Position numbers and translations under genes: made by a program. Below the pieces are notes generated by a model, which did not search any database, was not told the origin of the DNA, and worked only from the letters and a program-made list of their open reading frames with translations. From assembly GCA_964496495.1 (NCBI GenBank), contig CAZBZU010000013.1, forward strand, positions 1 through 64,000: a stretch of DNA of 64,000 nucleotides, read 5' to 3'. The DNA comes from JASBRS01 sp964496495. GTDB lineage: Bacteria; Deinococcota; Deinococci; Deinococcales; Trueperaceae. Shown here in pieces: positions 26,109-35,182 of the stretch. How positions within the stretch are numbered: position 1 is the stretch's first letter; each line of letters starts with the position of its first letter.

Positions 26109-27808
26109 TGGCAACCATCGCGCTGGTGGGGGTGCTGGCCCTGGTGGCGCTGGCCTACGTGGTGGTGCCGCTGCTGGCACCGAGCCAGTCGGACCCCCTG
26201 CCCGACGAGCGCGACCCGGTGAGCCAGGACCTGGCCGAGGAGCGCGACGCTCTGTTCCGGGCCATCACCGAGCTGCAGGATCGCGGCGACCTCTCCGAGG
26301 AGCGCCGCTCCAGCCTCGAGACCCGCTACCAGGCCAAGGCCGCCCGGGTGATGGAGGCGCTCGACGAGCGCGAGGCGGAGCTGGCCGGCCGCGCGCCTCC
26401 CACCGCCACCACCCGCCGCCGGCGCTTCCCCTACGGCGTGGTGGCGCTCTTGGCGCTGGTGCTGGTGGCCGCGGCCGTGCTGCCCACGGCGGTGCTGCCG
26501 CGCGTGGGCCCCAACGCCAACCTCACCACCACCGACACCGCCGCGGCCAGGCAGATCGACAAACTGAAGCGCGCGGCCGACCACGACCCCAGCGCCAAGA
26601 ACCTGCTGGCTCTCGGCGACGCCTACTGGAACGCCCAGCAGCCCGACCAGGCCATCGCCGCCTACCAGAAGGTGGTGGCCACCGTCACCCCGGTGCCCGC
26701 CGACGCCTACAAGCGGCTGGCCGCCGTGTACCTCCAGAGCGACCTGAGCAAAGCCTACGCCTACCTGCAGAAGGCGCTGGCGGCAGCCCCGAACGATGCC
26801 GAGACCCTCTACGCCATGGGCGAGGTCGCCTTCGCCCAGGGGAACCTCGCCGACGCCCGCAGCGCCTTCCAGCGCTACCTCGCCAGCCCCGGGCACGCCA
26901 ACGACGCGCAGGCGCAGCAGCAGATCCGCGAGATCGACGCGGTCGCGCCGCTGCTGGCCAAGGTCAAGCAAGACCCGAGCGAGAGCAACCTGATGGCGCT
27001 GGGGCAGGCCTACTGGCAGCAGGGCGACCAGAACCGGGCCGTGAACATCTACGTCCGGGTGCTCACCGGGCCGAACGCCGACAACGTCACCGCCCTCAGC
27101 CGTACCGGCCAGGTGCTCTTCAGCAGCGGCCACAGCGCCGACGCCATCACCGTGCTCAAGCGCGCGGCGAACGCCGCCGGCGGGCTCGACAAGCTCGACC
27201 AGACCTCCCTGCTGATGCTCGGCAACGCCTACTTCAGCCAGCAGCAGTATCAGGACGCCATCGACACCTGGGACCTCTACGTCACCAAGGCGGGCGGCTC
27301 CGACAAGGCGGGGCGCGTGCCCGACCTGATCGCCAGCGCCAAGGCGCGATTGGCGCAAGCCGGTGGGGCGGCAGCCGGCGGGGCGCAAGGCACGGCCGGC
27401 GGCGGCGCAGCGGGCGGCGCGGCGACCGGCGCGGCGACCGGCACGGTGACCGGCACGGCGGGCAGCTCCGGCACCGCCGGCAGCTCCGGCACCGCCGGCA
27501 GCTCCGGCACCGGCGGCAGCGGCAACGCCGGCGCTTCGGCCGGCCTGCCCGGGACGGTTGCCGCCACCGGCCCCGACGGCCGCCGGCTGTTCCTCGCCAA
27601 CTGCGCCACCTGCCACGGCGCCGGCGGCCACGGCGGCGCCGGGCCGGCGCTCGCCGGCAACCGCAGCGCTACCAACGCCGGCATCGTGCGCGACGCCATC
27701 CGCTACGGCCGCGGCGTGATGCCCGCCTTCCAGGCGCAGCTCTCCAGCGCGCAGATCGGCGCGCTGGTGGACTACGTCTCCAAGACCCTCGCCCCCGAGA
27801 GGCCCTGA
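26108..27808 (+). CDS. CcmI-like TPR protein fused to a C-terminal cytochrome c domain
   Basis: The 566-aa protein starts like CcmI: a membrane helix (1-24), a cytoplasmic helical segment with SQDLAEERDALFRAITELQ, and a second membrane helix (about 103-125). TPR repeats follow (about 145-415), then an Ala/Gly/Ser/Thr linker (about 420-485). The C-terminus is a class I cytochrome c domain with CATCH (Cys499-His503) and Met538 in RGVMPAF as likely sixth ligand. CcmI delivers apocytochromes to CcmF; here the deliverer carries its own heme site, an unusual fusion. The reading frame is continuous across the junction. Confidence 0.85.
   Translation: MATIALVGVLALVALAYVVVPLLAPSQSDPLPDERDPVSQDLAEERDALFRAITELQDRGDLSEERRSSLETRYQAKAARVMEALDEREAELAGRAPPTATTRRRRFPYGVVALLALVLVAAAVLPTAVLPRVGPNANLTTTDTAAARQIDKLKRAADHDPSAKNLLALGDAYWNAQQPDQAIAAYQKVVATVTPVPADAYKRLAAVYLQSDLSKAYAYLQKALAAAPNDAETLYAMGEVAFAQGNLADARSAFQRYLASPGHANDAQAQQQIREIDAVAPLLAKVKQDPSESNLMALGQAYWQQGDQNRAVNIYVRVLTGPNADNVTALSRTGQVLFSSGHSADAITVLKRAANAAGGLDKLDQTSLLMLGNAYFSQQQYQDAIDTWDLYVTKAGGSDKAGRVPDLIASAKARLAQAGGAAAGGAQGTAGGGAAGGAATGAATGTVTGTAGSSGTAGSSGTAGSSGTGGSGNAGASAGLPGTVAATGPDGRRLFLANCATCHGAGGHGGAGPALAGNRSATNAGIVRDAIRYGRGVMPAFQAQLSSAQIGALVDYVSKTLAPERP
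27461..27514 (+). repeat. 18-bp in-frame tandem repeat in the fusion linker
   Basis: Three copies of GGCAGCTCCGGCACCGCC (the last ends GGC) encode GSSGTA repeats between the TPR and cytochrome c domains. Expansion of this unit may set linker length. Confidence 0.85.
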
Positions 27809-27814
27809 TCGGGG

Positions 27815-28384
27815 ATGGACGACCGAGAGGGCCGGCGCGCCTTCCTGAACTGGCTGTGGCGCCTGCCGGTGGTGCTGGCCATCGGCGGCGGGGCCGTCGG
27901 CCTCTACGAGGCGGTGCGCATCCATTTCGAGAAGGACACGCCCGCCGCCCATCCCGTGTTCGCCCCGCGCCCGCACCACCTGGTGGCAGGCGCCGCCGCC
28001 TTCGGTGCGGTATGGGACGCCGTTCCCTTCGAGCTGCCCGGGGACCGTCCCATCCCCGCCATCGTCGTCCGCCTGCCGGCCGCCATCCCCGGGGGCCTGG
28101 AGGTGCCCGCCGGCAACGGCGGCAGCGCTCACCTGGCGGGCTTCAGCCGGGTGTGCACCCACATGGGCTGCACCGTCTACCTCAACACCGATCTCAGCGC
28201 CATCCAGTTCGCCTTCAACTACCAGAGCAGGCATCCCGACCTCACCTGCCCCTGCCACCTGAGCGTGTTCGACCCTGAGCGCGCCGGCGAGGCGGTAAGC
28301 GGGCCGGCGGTGCGGCCGCTGCCGCGGGTGCAGCTTGCGCTGCAGGGGAGCAACGTGGTGGCGATCGGGCTCGAGCGCAGCTGA
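27815..28384 (+). CDS. Rieske [2Fe-2S] protein
   Basis: The 189-aa protein has a membrane anchor (about residues 13-32) and a Rieske domain with box I CTHMGC (114-119) and box II CPCHLS (145-150). These contain all four ligands and the two disulfide cysteines. It is probably the high-potential subunit of a quinol:cytochrome c oxidoreductase. No cytochrome b gene lies next to it, so its partner must be elsewhere. It follows the CcmI-cytochrome c gene by 6 nt and ends the operon. Confidence 0.92.
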   Translation: MDDREGRRAFLNWLWRLPVVLAIGGGAVGLYEAVRIHFEKDTPAAHPVFAPRPHHLVAGAAAFGAVWDAVPFELPGDRPIPAIVVRLPAAIPGGLEVPAGNGGSAHLAGFSRVCTHMGCTVYLNTDLSAIQFAFNYQSRHPDLTCPCHLSVFDPERAGEAVSGPAVRPLPRVQLALQGSNVVAIGLERS

Positions 28385-28385
28385 C

Positions 28386-28420
28386 GCGGGGGCCCTTGCC
28401 GAGCGCCTCTCGGCCCCCGC
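28386..28420 (+). terminator. GC-rich hairpin at the end of the ccm-Rieske operon
   Basis: GCGGGGGCC (28386-28394) pairs with GGCCCCCGC (28412-28420) over 17 nt, directly after the Rieske stop. No U-tract follows, so termination strength is uncertain. Confidence 0.45.
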
Positions 28421-28531
28421 CCCAAGCGTCTCCCTCGCCCGTCCGCCTGGTAACGTGTCCCACCCGAGCGCCACGGCGCCGGGTACTATCCTGACGGCAT
28501 TGGGCGTGACCAGCCCGTAGGGAGGCGCACC

Positions 28532-29653
28532 ATGAGCAACCTCAGCAGGCTGCAGGAGTTCGGGCAGTCCGTCTACCTGGACGAGATCCGCCGGAGCTGG
28601 CTGACGAACGGCACCCTCGCGGCCCTGATCGACGAGGACGGCCTTCGCGGCGTCACCTCGAACCCGGCCATCTTCCACAAGGCCATCGCCGAGAGCCACG
28701 ACTACGACGACGCCGTGGCGGACCTCGCGCGCAGCGGCGCCACCGTCGAGCAGGCCTACGAGGAGCTGGTGGTCTCCGACATCCGCGGCGCCTGCGACCT
28801 GTTCCGGCCCGTCTACGACGCCTCCGACGGCCGCTATGGCTACGTTTCGCTGGAGGTCTCCCCCCGCCTGGCGCACGACACCGACGGCACCATCCACGAG
28901 GCGCGCCACCTGTGGGAGCGCCTGGGGCGCCCCAACGCCTTCATCAAGGTGCCCGGCACCGCGGAGGGCCTCCCCGCCATCCGCCAGCTGATCGGCGACG
29001 GCATCAACGTCAACGTCACGCTGCTCTTCGGCCTGGGCCGCTACCGCGACGTCACCACGGCGTACCTCGCCGGCCTCGAGGACCGCGCCAAGGCGGGTGG
29101 CGACATCCGCCGTACGGCGTCGGTGGCGAGCTTCTTCCTCAGCCGCATCGACGTGATGCTCGACCCCATGCTGGAGAAGCTGCAGCACCAGGGCGGGCCG
29201 CGCGCCGCGCTGGCGGGCGAGCTCCACGGCGAGATGGCCGTCGCCAGTGCCAAGCAGGCCTACGCCGTCTACCAGGAGGTCTTCTCCGGCGCCCGCTTCC
29301 GCGCGCTCGAGGCGTCCGGCGCCCGCTCGCAGCGGGTGCTGTGGGCCTCGACCAGCACCAAGAACCCGGACTACTCCGACGTGAAGTACGTCGAGCCCCT
29401 GATCGGCCCCGACACCATCAACACCATGCCGCGCGAGACGCTCGACGCCTACCGCGATCATGGCCGGCCGGCCGCGCGCGTCACCGACGATCAGCAGGCG
29501 TACGGCGAGAAGCTCCGCCGGCTGGCCGATCTCGACATCGACCTGGACGAGATCACCCAGGCGCTCGAGGACCAGGGCGTCGACAAGTTCATCAAGCCTT
29601 TCGACCAGCTGATGCACACCCTGAAGGACGCGCTCGGCAAGGCGCCGGCCTGA
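28532..29653 (+). CDS. tal: Transaldolase
   Basis: The 373-aa protein has GVTSNPAIFHKAI (phosphate and substrate loop), the Schiff-base lysine Lys139 in NAFIKVPGTAEG, and GINVNVTLLF and SVASFFLSRID, as in the longer bacterial transaldolases. It moves a dihydroxyacetone unit between sugar phosphates in the non-oxidative pentose phosphate pathway in the cytoplasm. GGGAGG precedes ATG 28532 and TACTAT (28484-28489) is a possible -10. It is convergent with SURF1. Confidence 0.96.
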   Translation: MSNLSRLQEFGQSVYLDEIRRSWLTNGTLAALIDEDGLRGVTSNPAIFHKAIAESHDYDDAVADLARSGATVEQAYEELVVSDIRGACDLFRPVYDASDGRYGYVSLEVSPRLAHDTDGTIHEARHLWERLGRPNAFIKVPGTAEGLPAIRQLIGDGINVNVTLLFGLGRYRDVTTAYLAGLEDRAKAGGDIRRTASVASFFLSRIDVMLDPMLEKLQHQGGPRAALAGELHGEMAVASAKQAYAVYQEVFSGARFRALEASGARSQRVLWASTSTKNPDYSDVKYVEPLIGPDTINTMPRETLDAYRDHGRPAARVTDDQQAYGEKLRRLADLDIDLDEITQALEDQGVDKFIKPFDQLMHTLKDALGKAPA

Positions 29654-29678
29654 GCGGCGGCGTCCAGCAGGAGATCCC

Positions 29679-30566
29679 TCAGTCGCCCGGGGCCGCGCCG
29701 CCGCCGTCCCTGGAGGCGTCCGCCGCGGCTGCGGCCTCCACGGCGGCACGCCAGCGGCGCTTCTCGGCGGCCTCCAACCCGTCGGCGTCGCGAGCGCGGC
29801 GCAGCAGGACCACGGTGAAGCCCACCACCGCGATGATGGTGAAGGAGAACCACTGGATGGCGTAGCTGAGGTGCGGGCCGCGACCCAGCTCCGGCGGGCT
29901 CGGTGCCACGGGCAGCTCGCCGTCCTGTGCCGGCGACTGCGTCTGCAGCTGCAGGTAGCCGCCGATCAGCGCGAACGGCATCTGCGGCTGCAGGCGCGTG
30001 GGGTTGGCGTAGAAGGACTTCTTGAGCGGGCCGCTCGCGGGGTCCTGCGGGCTGAGGTGCTTGAAGACGCCGGAGGGCTCGGGGTCGGGCAAGCGCAGCA
30101 GTCCGGTGAGCGTCACCGTGCCGCCAGGCGGCGCCGCCTGCGGCACCGGCGGGTCGTTGTCGGTGTAGGGCACCCAGCCGCGGTCGACCAGCAGGGCCTT
30201 GCCGTCCGGCAGCACCAGCGGCGTGAGCACGTGGAAGCCGGGGTGGCCGCCGAGGCTCCGCGAGCGCAGCAGCACCTCGTCCGCGGGAACGTAGCGGCCG
30301 CGGACGCTCACGTGCCGGTAGGCGGCCGAGCCCGCCTCACCCAGCGGCGCGTCGAAGCGGTAGCGGGCGAGCGCGTCCGACAGCGGCACTGCCGGCGCCC
30401 TCATGCGCGCTTCGATGTGGCTGTTCCGCTCTAGCCGCTGATGCAGCCTCCGCACCTGCCACAGGCCCAGGTTGACCATCACCGCCGCCATCGCCACGAT
30501 GGTCAGCGTCCCCAGCCACCACCGCGGCTTGCGCAGGAAGCGCCAGCTCCACTCGGGGCGGCTCAT
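29679..30566 (-). CDS. SURF1 family cytochrome oxidase assembly protein
   Basis: The 295-aa protein has the SURF1 plan: an N-terminal helix (WWLGTLTIVAMAAVMVNLGLWQVRRL with the conserved GLWQ), the VRGRY and LVDRGWVP motifs in the external domain, and a C-terminal helix (YAIQWFSFTIIAVVGFTVVLLRR). A polar tail follows. SURF1 aids heme A insertion into cytochrome oxidase. It lies downstream of ctaA and ctaB on the same strand, which supports this role. Confidence 0.93.
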   Translation of the reverse strand: MSRPEWSWRFLRKPRWWLGTLTIVAMAAVMVNLGLWQVRRLHQRLERNSHIEARMRAPAVPLSDALARYRFDAPLGEAGSAAYRHVSVRGRYVPADEVLLRSRSLGGHPGFHVLTPLVLPDGKALLVDRGWVPYTDNDPPVPQAAPPGGTVTLTGLLRLPDPEPSGVFKHLSPQDPASGPLKKSFYANPTRLQPQMPFALIGGYLQLQTQSPAQDGELPVAPSPPELGRGPHLSYAIQWFSFTIIAVVGFTVVLLRRARDADGLEAAEKRRWRAAVEAAAAADASRDGGGAAPGD

Positions 30567-30597
30567 CGAGGCGGGCTCGTCGTCGTGGTCAGTCTCC

Positions 30598-31533
30598 TCA
30601 GAACAGGATGCGGTCGAGCGCCATGCTCACGAAGACCAGCGCCAGGTACGTCATCGAGTACTTGTACACCGGCAACGCCATCATCTTGTCGATCGGCCGG
30701 CCGCTCCGCGCCACCTGGAACAGCCTCAGCACCCGCACCGCCAGCACCACGTTGAGCCCCAGCGCCGCCAGGAAGTACGCCGGGCTGAACACGTGCAGGA
30801 AGAACGGCGCCACCGTCAACACCATCGTCAGCACGGCGTACATCACCATCTGCAGCACCGTCGCTCGCTCGCCGATCACCACCGGCGCCATCGGCACGCC
30901 CACGTTGCGATACTCGTCCTTGATCATCAAGGCCAACGCCCAGAAGTGCACCGGCGTCCACATGAACACCAACGCGAACAACACCCACGCCAGCAGGCTC
31001 AACTGACCCGTGACCGCGGCCCACCCCACCAGCGGCGGGATCGCGCCCGCGGCACCGCCGATCACGATGTTCTGCCAGGTGCTGCGCTTGAGCCACATGG
31101 TGTAGACGATCACGTAGAAGGCGATCCCCGCCCACGACAGCAACGCCGCCAGCACATTGGCCGTGCCCGCGATGATCGCGAACGACGCCAGCGTGAGCGC
31201 CACCCCGAAGACCAGCGCGTTGCGGGTGGGCACCACCTGCGTCACCGTCGGCCGCCGGGCCGTGCGCCGCATGCGCTCGTCGATGTCGCGGTCGTAGACC
31301 ATGTTGAACACGCCCGCCGCGCCGGCGGACATGTAGCCGCCGAGCGTCACCCCGATGAGCGCGATCCACCCCGGGAAGCCACGGGCGGCGATGAACATCG
31401 CCCCCACTGTGGTGAGCAGCAGCAAGCTGATCACCTTCGGCTTGGTGAGCGTGATGTAGTCGCGCACGGTGGCGCGTTGCGGCGCCACCGTCACCCTCTC
31501 GGCCGCATCCGCGACCTCCGCCCGGTCAGTCAT
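30598..31533 (-). CDS. ctaB: Protoheme IX farnesyltransferase (heme O synthase)
   Basis: The 311-aa UbiA-family protein has about nine membrane helices. The Asp-rich prenyl diphosphate site NMVYDRDIDERMRRTARRP (about residues 77-95) and the second loop WTPVHFWALALMIKDEYRNVGVPM are the CtaB hallmarks. It adds a farnesyl group to heme B to make heme O. It overlaps the ctaA stop by 8 nt, so translation is coupled. In Thermus these two functions are fused in one protein; here they are separate. Confidence 0.96.
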   Translation of the reverse strand: MTDRAEVADAAERVTVAPQRATVRDYITLTKPKVISLLLLTTVGAMFIAARGFPGWIALIGVTLGGYMSAGAAGVFNMVYDRDIDERMRRTARRPTVTQVVPTRNALVFGVALTLASFAIIAGTANVLAALLSWAGIAFYVIVYTMWLKRSTWQNIVIGGAAGAIPPLVGWAAVTGQLSLLAWVLFALVFMWTPVHFWALALMIKDEYRNVGVPMAPVVIGERATVLQMVMYAVLTMVLTVAPFFLHVFSPAYFLAALGLNVVLAVRVLRLFQVARSGRPIDKMMALPVYKYSMTYLALVFVSMALDRILF

Positions 31534-32515
31534 GCGCTACCCCCTCCACGACGGGCCCCTGCGACTGGGACTCCGCCCTTCGCCGGGCGGACTCGCCGCC
31601 CAGCATCTCCAGCGACAGCGTCGTCAACAGTGAGAACGCCAGCACCGCCATGCTCAGGTGGAGCAGCTGCAGCGCCATCGGCGCCAGGAACGCGAGGTTG
31701 GCCGTCCCTACCGCCAGCTGCGCCACGTACACGGCGAGGAGCGCCTGCGCGGTGCGGCGCGCAGCCGGGGTGGGCTTGAGCCACCAGGACAGCCCCAGGC
31801 CCACGAACAGGTAGGTTCCTACGGTGATGGCGATGAGCGGGTGCAGGATGCGCAAGCGGATGAGCGTGTGGGACGCCGGGTTGAAGTCTGCCGCGAAGCC
31901 CTGGCTGAGCGATGCCGAGGGGAACATGGTGTTGCCCATGGCGGCGATGCCGCCCGAGAAGATCAGCAGCAGCATCCCCACCAGGCCCAGGCCGAGAACC
32001 GTGGCGAGCGCCCCCTGCCTGCCGATGCGCAGGGGCCAGGCCGGCGCCTTGCGGCGCGAGAACACCACCACGCCGGTGAGGGTGCCGATGAGGAGCAGCG
32101 AGTTGACGAGGTGCACCGCCACCAGCACCCCGCGCGCCAGGCTGTGGTTGTCGCCGGTGAGGCCGAACACGACCGTGACCATCCCCAGCAGCGCCTCCAT
32201 GATCACGAAGTAGAAGGCGGCGAAGGCGAACGCGCTGAAGCCGCGCCGCTCCTGGCGCAGGCGCCAGGCGCGCACCACCAGCCACACCCCCAGCGCCAGC
32301 ACGGTGAGCGCCAGCAGCCGGTGACTGAACTCGATGAGCGTGTGCACCCCGGCGTTGAGGGGCACGACCTCGCCGTTGCAGGTGGGCCAGTGCCCTCCGC
32401 AGCCCGCGCCCGAGCCGGACGCCCGCACGAAGGCCCCTTGCAGGATCACCAGGGCGTTGCAGATCAGGGCGAGCCAGGCGAGCGTATGGGTGGACGGTCG
32501 CCACGTTTCGGCCAT
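31526..32515 (-). CDS. ctaA: Heme A synthase
   Basis: The 329-aa protein has eight membrane helices in two similar halves. It has a conserved early loop FVRASGSGAGCGGHWPTCNGEVVP with a Cys pair, plus the heme-ligand histidines in IEFSHRLLAL, AVHLVNSLL, RILHPLIAI and LLHLSMAV. It oxidises heme O to heme A. GGAGAGG lies upstream of ATG 32515. First gene of the ctaA-ctaB-SURF1 operon. Confidence 0.96.
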   Translation of the reverse strand: MAETWRPSTHTLAWLALICNALVILQGAFVRASGSGAGCGGHWPTCNGEVVPLNAGVHTLIEFSHRLLALTVLALGVWLVVRAWRLRQERRGFSAFAFAAFYFVIMEALLGMVTVVFGLTGDNHSLARGVLVAVHLVNSLLLIGTLTGVVVFSRRKAPAWPLRIGRQGALATVLGLGLVGMLLLIFSGGIAAMGNTMFPSASLSQGFAADFNPASHTLIRLRILHPLIAITVGTYLFVGLGLSWWLKPTPAARRTAQALLAVYVAQLAVGTANLAFLAPMALQLLHLSMAVLAFSLLTTLSLEMLGGESARRRAESQSQGPVVEGVAHD

Positions 32516-32821
32516 GCCTCTCCTCTCTCCCGCGACCCCCGACGCCCCGCGGCTCGCCTGAGCGAGCGCCGGGAAGGGACCGGGCAGGTGGGGTTCCGGG
32601 ACGGATGTCCCTTGACCTCTCGATGCTACCGCCTCGCGCCTGGCACCGCCAGCCCGCGCGACGTCGCTCGGTCGGATGGGCCGATGCTAGCACCGCCGTA
32701 AGGGCCGCGGCGCACGCCCGCGACACGCTCCGGGGTATAGTCCCGTCGTGTCCATGACGCTGCGCGGAACGCGCGCGCCCGGGCAGCTCCCGCCGGGCGC
32801 CTACATGAAGCGGAGGCGGCC
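32516..32821. promoter_or_regulatory. Divergent promoter region, ctaA (-) and PIG-L gene (+)
   Basis: The 306-bp gap holds two minus-strand TAGCAT hexamers (32628-32623 and 32689-32684, the latter as TGCTAGCAT) that may be -10 boxes for ctaA. A hairpin GCTCGC-CTGA-GCGAGC (32552-32567) lies in its leader. A plus-strand TATAGT (32736-32741) lies ahead of the PIG-L gene. None has a clear -35. No further gene is seen. Confidence 0.4.
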
Positions 32822-33508
<687 letters not shown>

Positions 33509-33727
33509 CCGCCGCGCCACCCCGGTGATAGCGCGAAACGCGCGTGCTGCACACCCCATTCTCACAGTGGGTGGTCATCATGAACTCCAATGGAAGCATC
33601 TCGGCGACGCCCACGCCGCGAACCCGCGCCGGCTTCCACGGCCGGGTCGTGGCGCCAGCGTTCGCGTCCGCCGCTCCCCGCCGACAGGCCCGTCGAGGGC
33701 GATGGCGGGCGTAGCGAGGGTGGATGG

Positions 33728-33733
33728 TACACT
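33728..33733 (+). promoter_or_regulatory. Extended -10 promoter element of the exported TPR gene
   Basis: TGGTACACT gives an extended -10 (TGNTACACT) about 44 nt before the TTG start at 33777. The same TGNTACACT form occurs upstream of the UPF0104 gene at about 17664. Confidence 0.4.
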
Positions 33734-33776
33734 CGCCGCACCCTTCACAACACCGGAGGAACCGTCGGAGGATACG

Positions 33777-34952
33777 TTGATTAGCACCCTGAACAAGAGC
33801 AACGGCGCCTGGGGCCGAGCGCTGTTGGCAACCCTGGTCGTCCTGCTGGGCCTGAGCGCGGCGTTCGCGCAGAGCTCCTCGTCCTCGTCCAGCGATACGT
33901 CGGGCACCTCTCAAACGAAGGCGCCGGACGCGGCCTCGCTGGTGAGCGACGGACAGTTCTACCTCGATCACGGCGACTGCGCGCTGGCGCAGTACTTCTA
34001 CCAGCAGGCGCTGAAGAGCGACGCCACCAACGTCGAGGCGCTGGTAGGGAAGGGCCGCTCGCTCACCTGCCAGCAGGCCTACGCCCAGGCGATCGACGCC
34101 TTCCAGGCCGCGCTGAAGCAGGACCCTCGCAACGTGCTCGCCTACGTCCACCTGGCGCTCACCTACCGCGACCAGTACCAGGCCGACCCGCAGAGCTACG
34201 CCAACCGCCTGTCCGACGCGCTCGACACCATCAAGAAGGCCGAGAGCTTCGCCCCCGACGACCCGCGGGTGCTCAACACCGAGGGCGTGGTGCTCTACGA
34301 CCAGGGCAACCTCAAGGAGGCGCGCACGGCGCTGGAGAGCGCGGTGTCGCAGGCCACCAGCGGCAAGGGCGGGCTCGGCAGTGCCGAGCGCTCCACCCTG
34401 CAGGTCAACCTCGGGCGCGTCTACCGCGACCAGGGCAACCTGCAGCTCGCCGAGCAGGCCTTCCGCCGCGCGGTGGTGCTCGACCCCACCAACAGCGAGG
34501 CCCACAACAACCTGGGCAACGTGGCCTTCCGGCTGAAGGACTGCAGCACCGCCGAGTACGAGCTGTCGCAGGCCGTCAGCCTCAACCCGCAGTCGCTGTC
34601 GGCGGTGTCGCAGCTCGGCATCACCATGTTCGAGTGCGGCGACGTCAAGGCCAGCGTGCCCAAGCTGGAGGCGGCCCTGAAGCTCAACGGCTCGGTGTTC
34701 ATGCCCCCCATCTACACCTACCTGGCGCGCGCCTACCTCAAGACCGGTCAGATCGACGAGGCAGTCAGGCGGGCCCAGCAGGGCGCGTTGCTGCCGCCCG
34801 AGAGCGCCGACGCCTACTACTGGCTGGGCCAGGCCTACCAGGCGCGCGGCGGCACCGGCGACCTCACCAACGCCAAGCAGGCCTACCAGCGCGCGTTGCA
34901 GATCGACCCCACCTACCAGAAGGCCAAGGACGCGCTCAACGCCATGCCGTAG
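33777..34952 (+). CDS. Exported TPR-repeat protein
   Basis: The 391-aa protein starts at TTG 33777, set by GGAGGA 4 nt upstream (33767-33772). A signal peptide (ALLATLVVLLGLSAAFAQ) is followed by a Ser/Thr stretch and seven or eight TPR units such as VNLGRVYRDQGNLQLAEQAFRRAVVLDPTNSEAHNNLG in consecutive parts. Four cysteines sit in GDCALAQ, LTCQQA, KDCSTAE and FECGD at similar repeat positions, suggesting disulfides. It is a periplasmic or surface scaffold of unknown partner. A strong hairpin follows. Confidence 0.85.
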   Translation: MISTLNKSNGAWGRALLATLVVLLGLSAAFAQSSSSSSSDTSGTSQTKAPDAASLVSDGQFYLDHGDCALAQYFYQQALKSDATNVEALVGKGRSLTCQQAYAQAIDAFQAALKQDPRNVLAYVHLALTYRDQYQADPQSYANRLSDALDTIKKAESFAPDDPRVLNTEGVVLYDQGNLKEARTALESAVSQATSGKGGLGSAERSTLQVNLGRVYRDQGNLQLAEQAFRRAVVLDPTNSEAHNNLGNVAFRLKDCSTAEYELSQAVSLNPQSLSAVSQLGITMFECGDVKASVPKLEAALKLNGSVFMPPIYTYLARAYLKTGQIDEAVRRAQQGALLPPESADAYYWLGQAYQARGGTGDLTNAKQAYQRALQIDPTYQKAKDALNAMP

Positions 34953-34976
34953 CGGCCAGGGCGACGCGGAGGTACG

Positions 34977-35006
34977 CGCGGGCGCCCTCGGCGGGGCGCC
35001 CGCGCT
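34977..35006 (+). terminator. 12-bp perfect hairpin terminator after the TPR gene
   Basis: GCGCGGGCGCCC (34977-34988) pairs fully with GGGCGCCCGCGC (34995-35006) around TCGGCG. TTCC follows. It insulates the TPR gene from the rpsB operon. Confidence 0.6.
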
Positions 35007-35051
35007 TCCGTGTGCGTCGGCCAGGGCTGGCCGCGGACGCAAACGCTCCTG

Positions 35052-35057
35052 TATACT
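35052..35057 (+). promoter_or_regulatory. -10 box TATACT of the rpsB operon
   Basis: TATACT within CCTGTATACTGCGG (extended TG form) lies about 126 nt before the rpsB start, leaving a leader long enough for ribosomal-protein feedback. No good -35 is seen. The hexamer position is accurate to a base or two. Confidence 0.4.
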
Positions 35058-35182
35058 GCGGAGGTTTGGCCGGCGGCAGCGGGATGTCCGCCTGGCCGAC
35101 AGGAGCACCGGGGCGCCCCGCGCGGGTCCAGCCCGCCGGGCACCCGATTCCAACCTCAACATCCCGCCACGGAGGAACGGTC

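Noticed and set aside
27461..27600. Frameshift or false join between CcmI-like and cytochrome c parts
   Set aside because: The frame is continuous, the repeat unit is a multiple of three and the linker composition is consistent; kept as a real fusion, though reads should confirm it.
25877..29749. Minus-strand open frame of 1290 codons antisense to ccmH, the CcmI fusion, Rieske and transaldolase
   Set aside because: It is Arg/Gly/Ala/Val-Gln rich, has no recognisable domain and mirrors GC3-biased codons of four clear genes on the other strand.
31658..32701. Plus-strand 347-codon frame opposite ctaA
   Set aside because: His/Gln/Arg-rich shadow with no hydrophobic or domain pattern.
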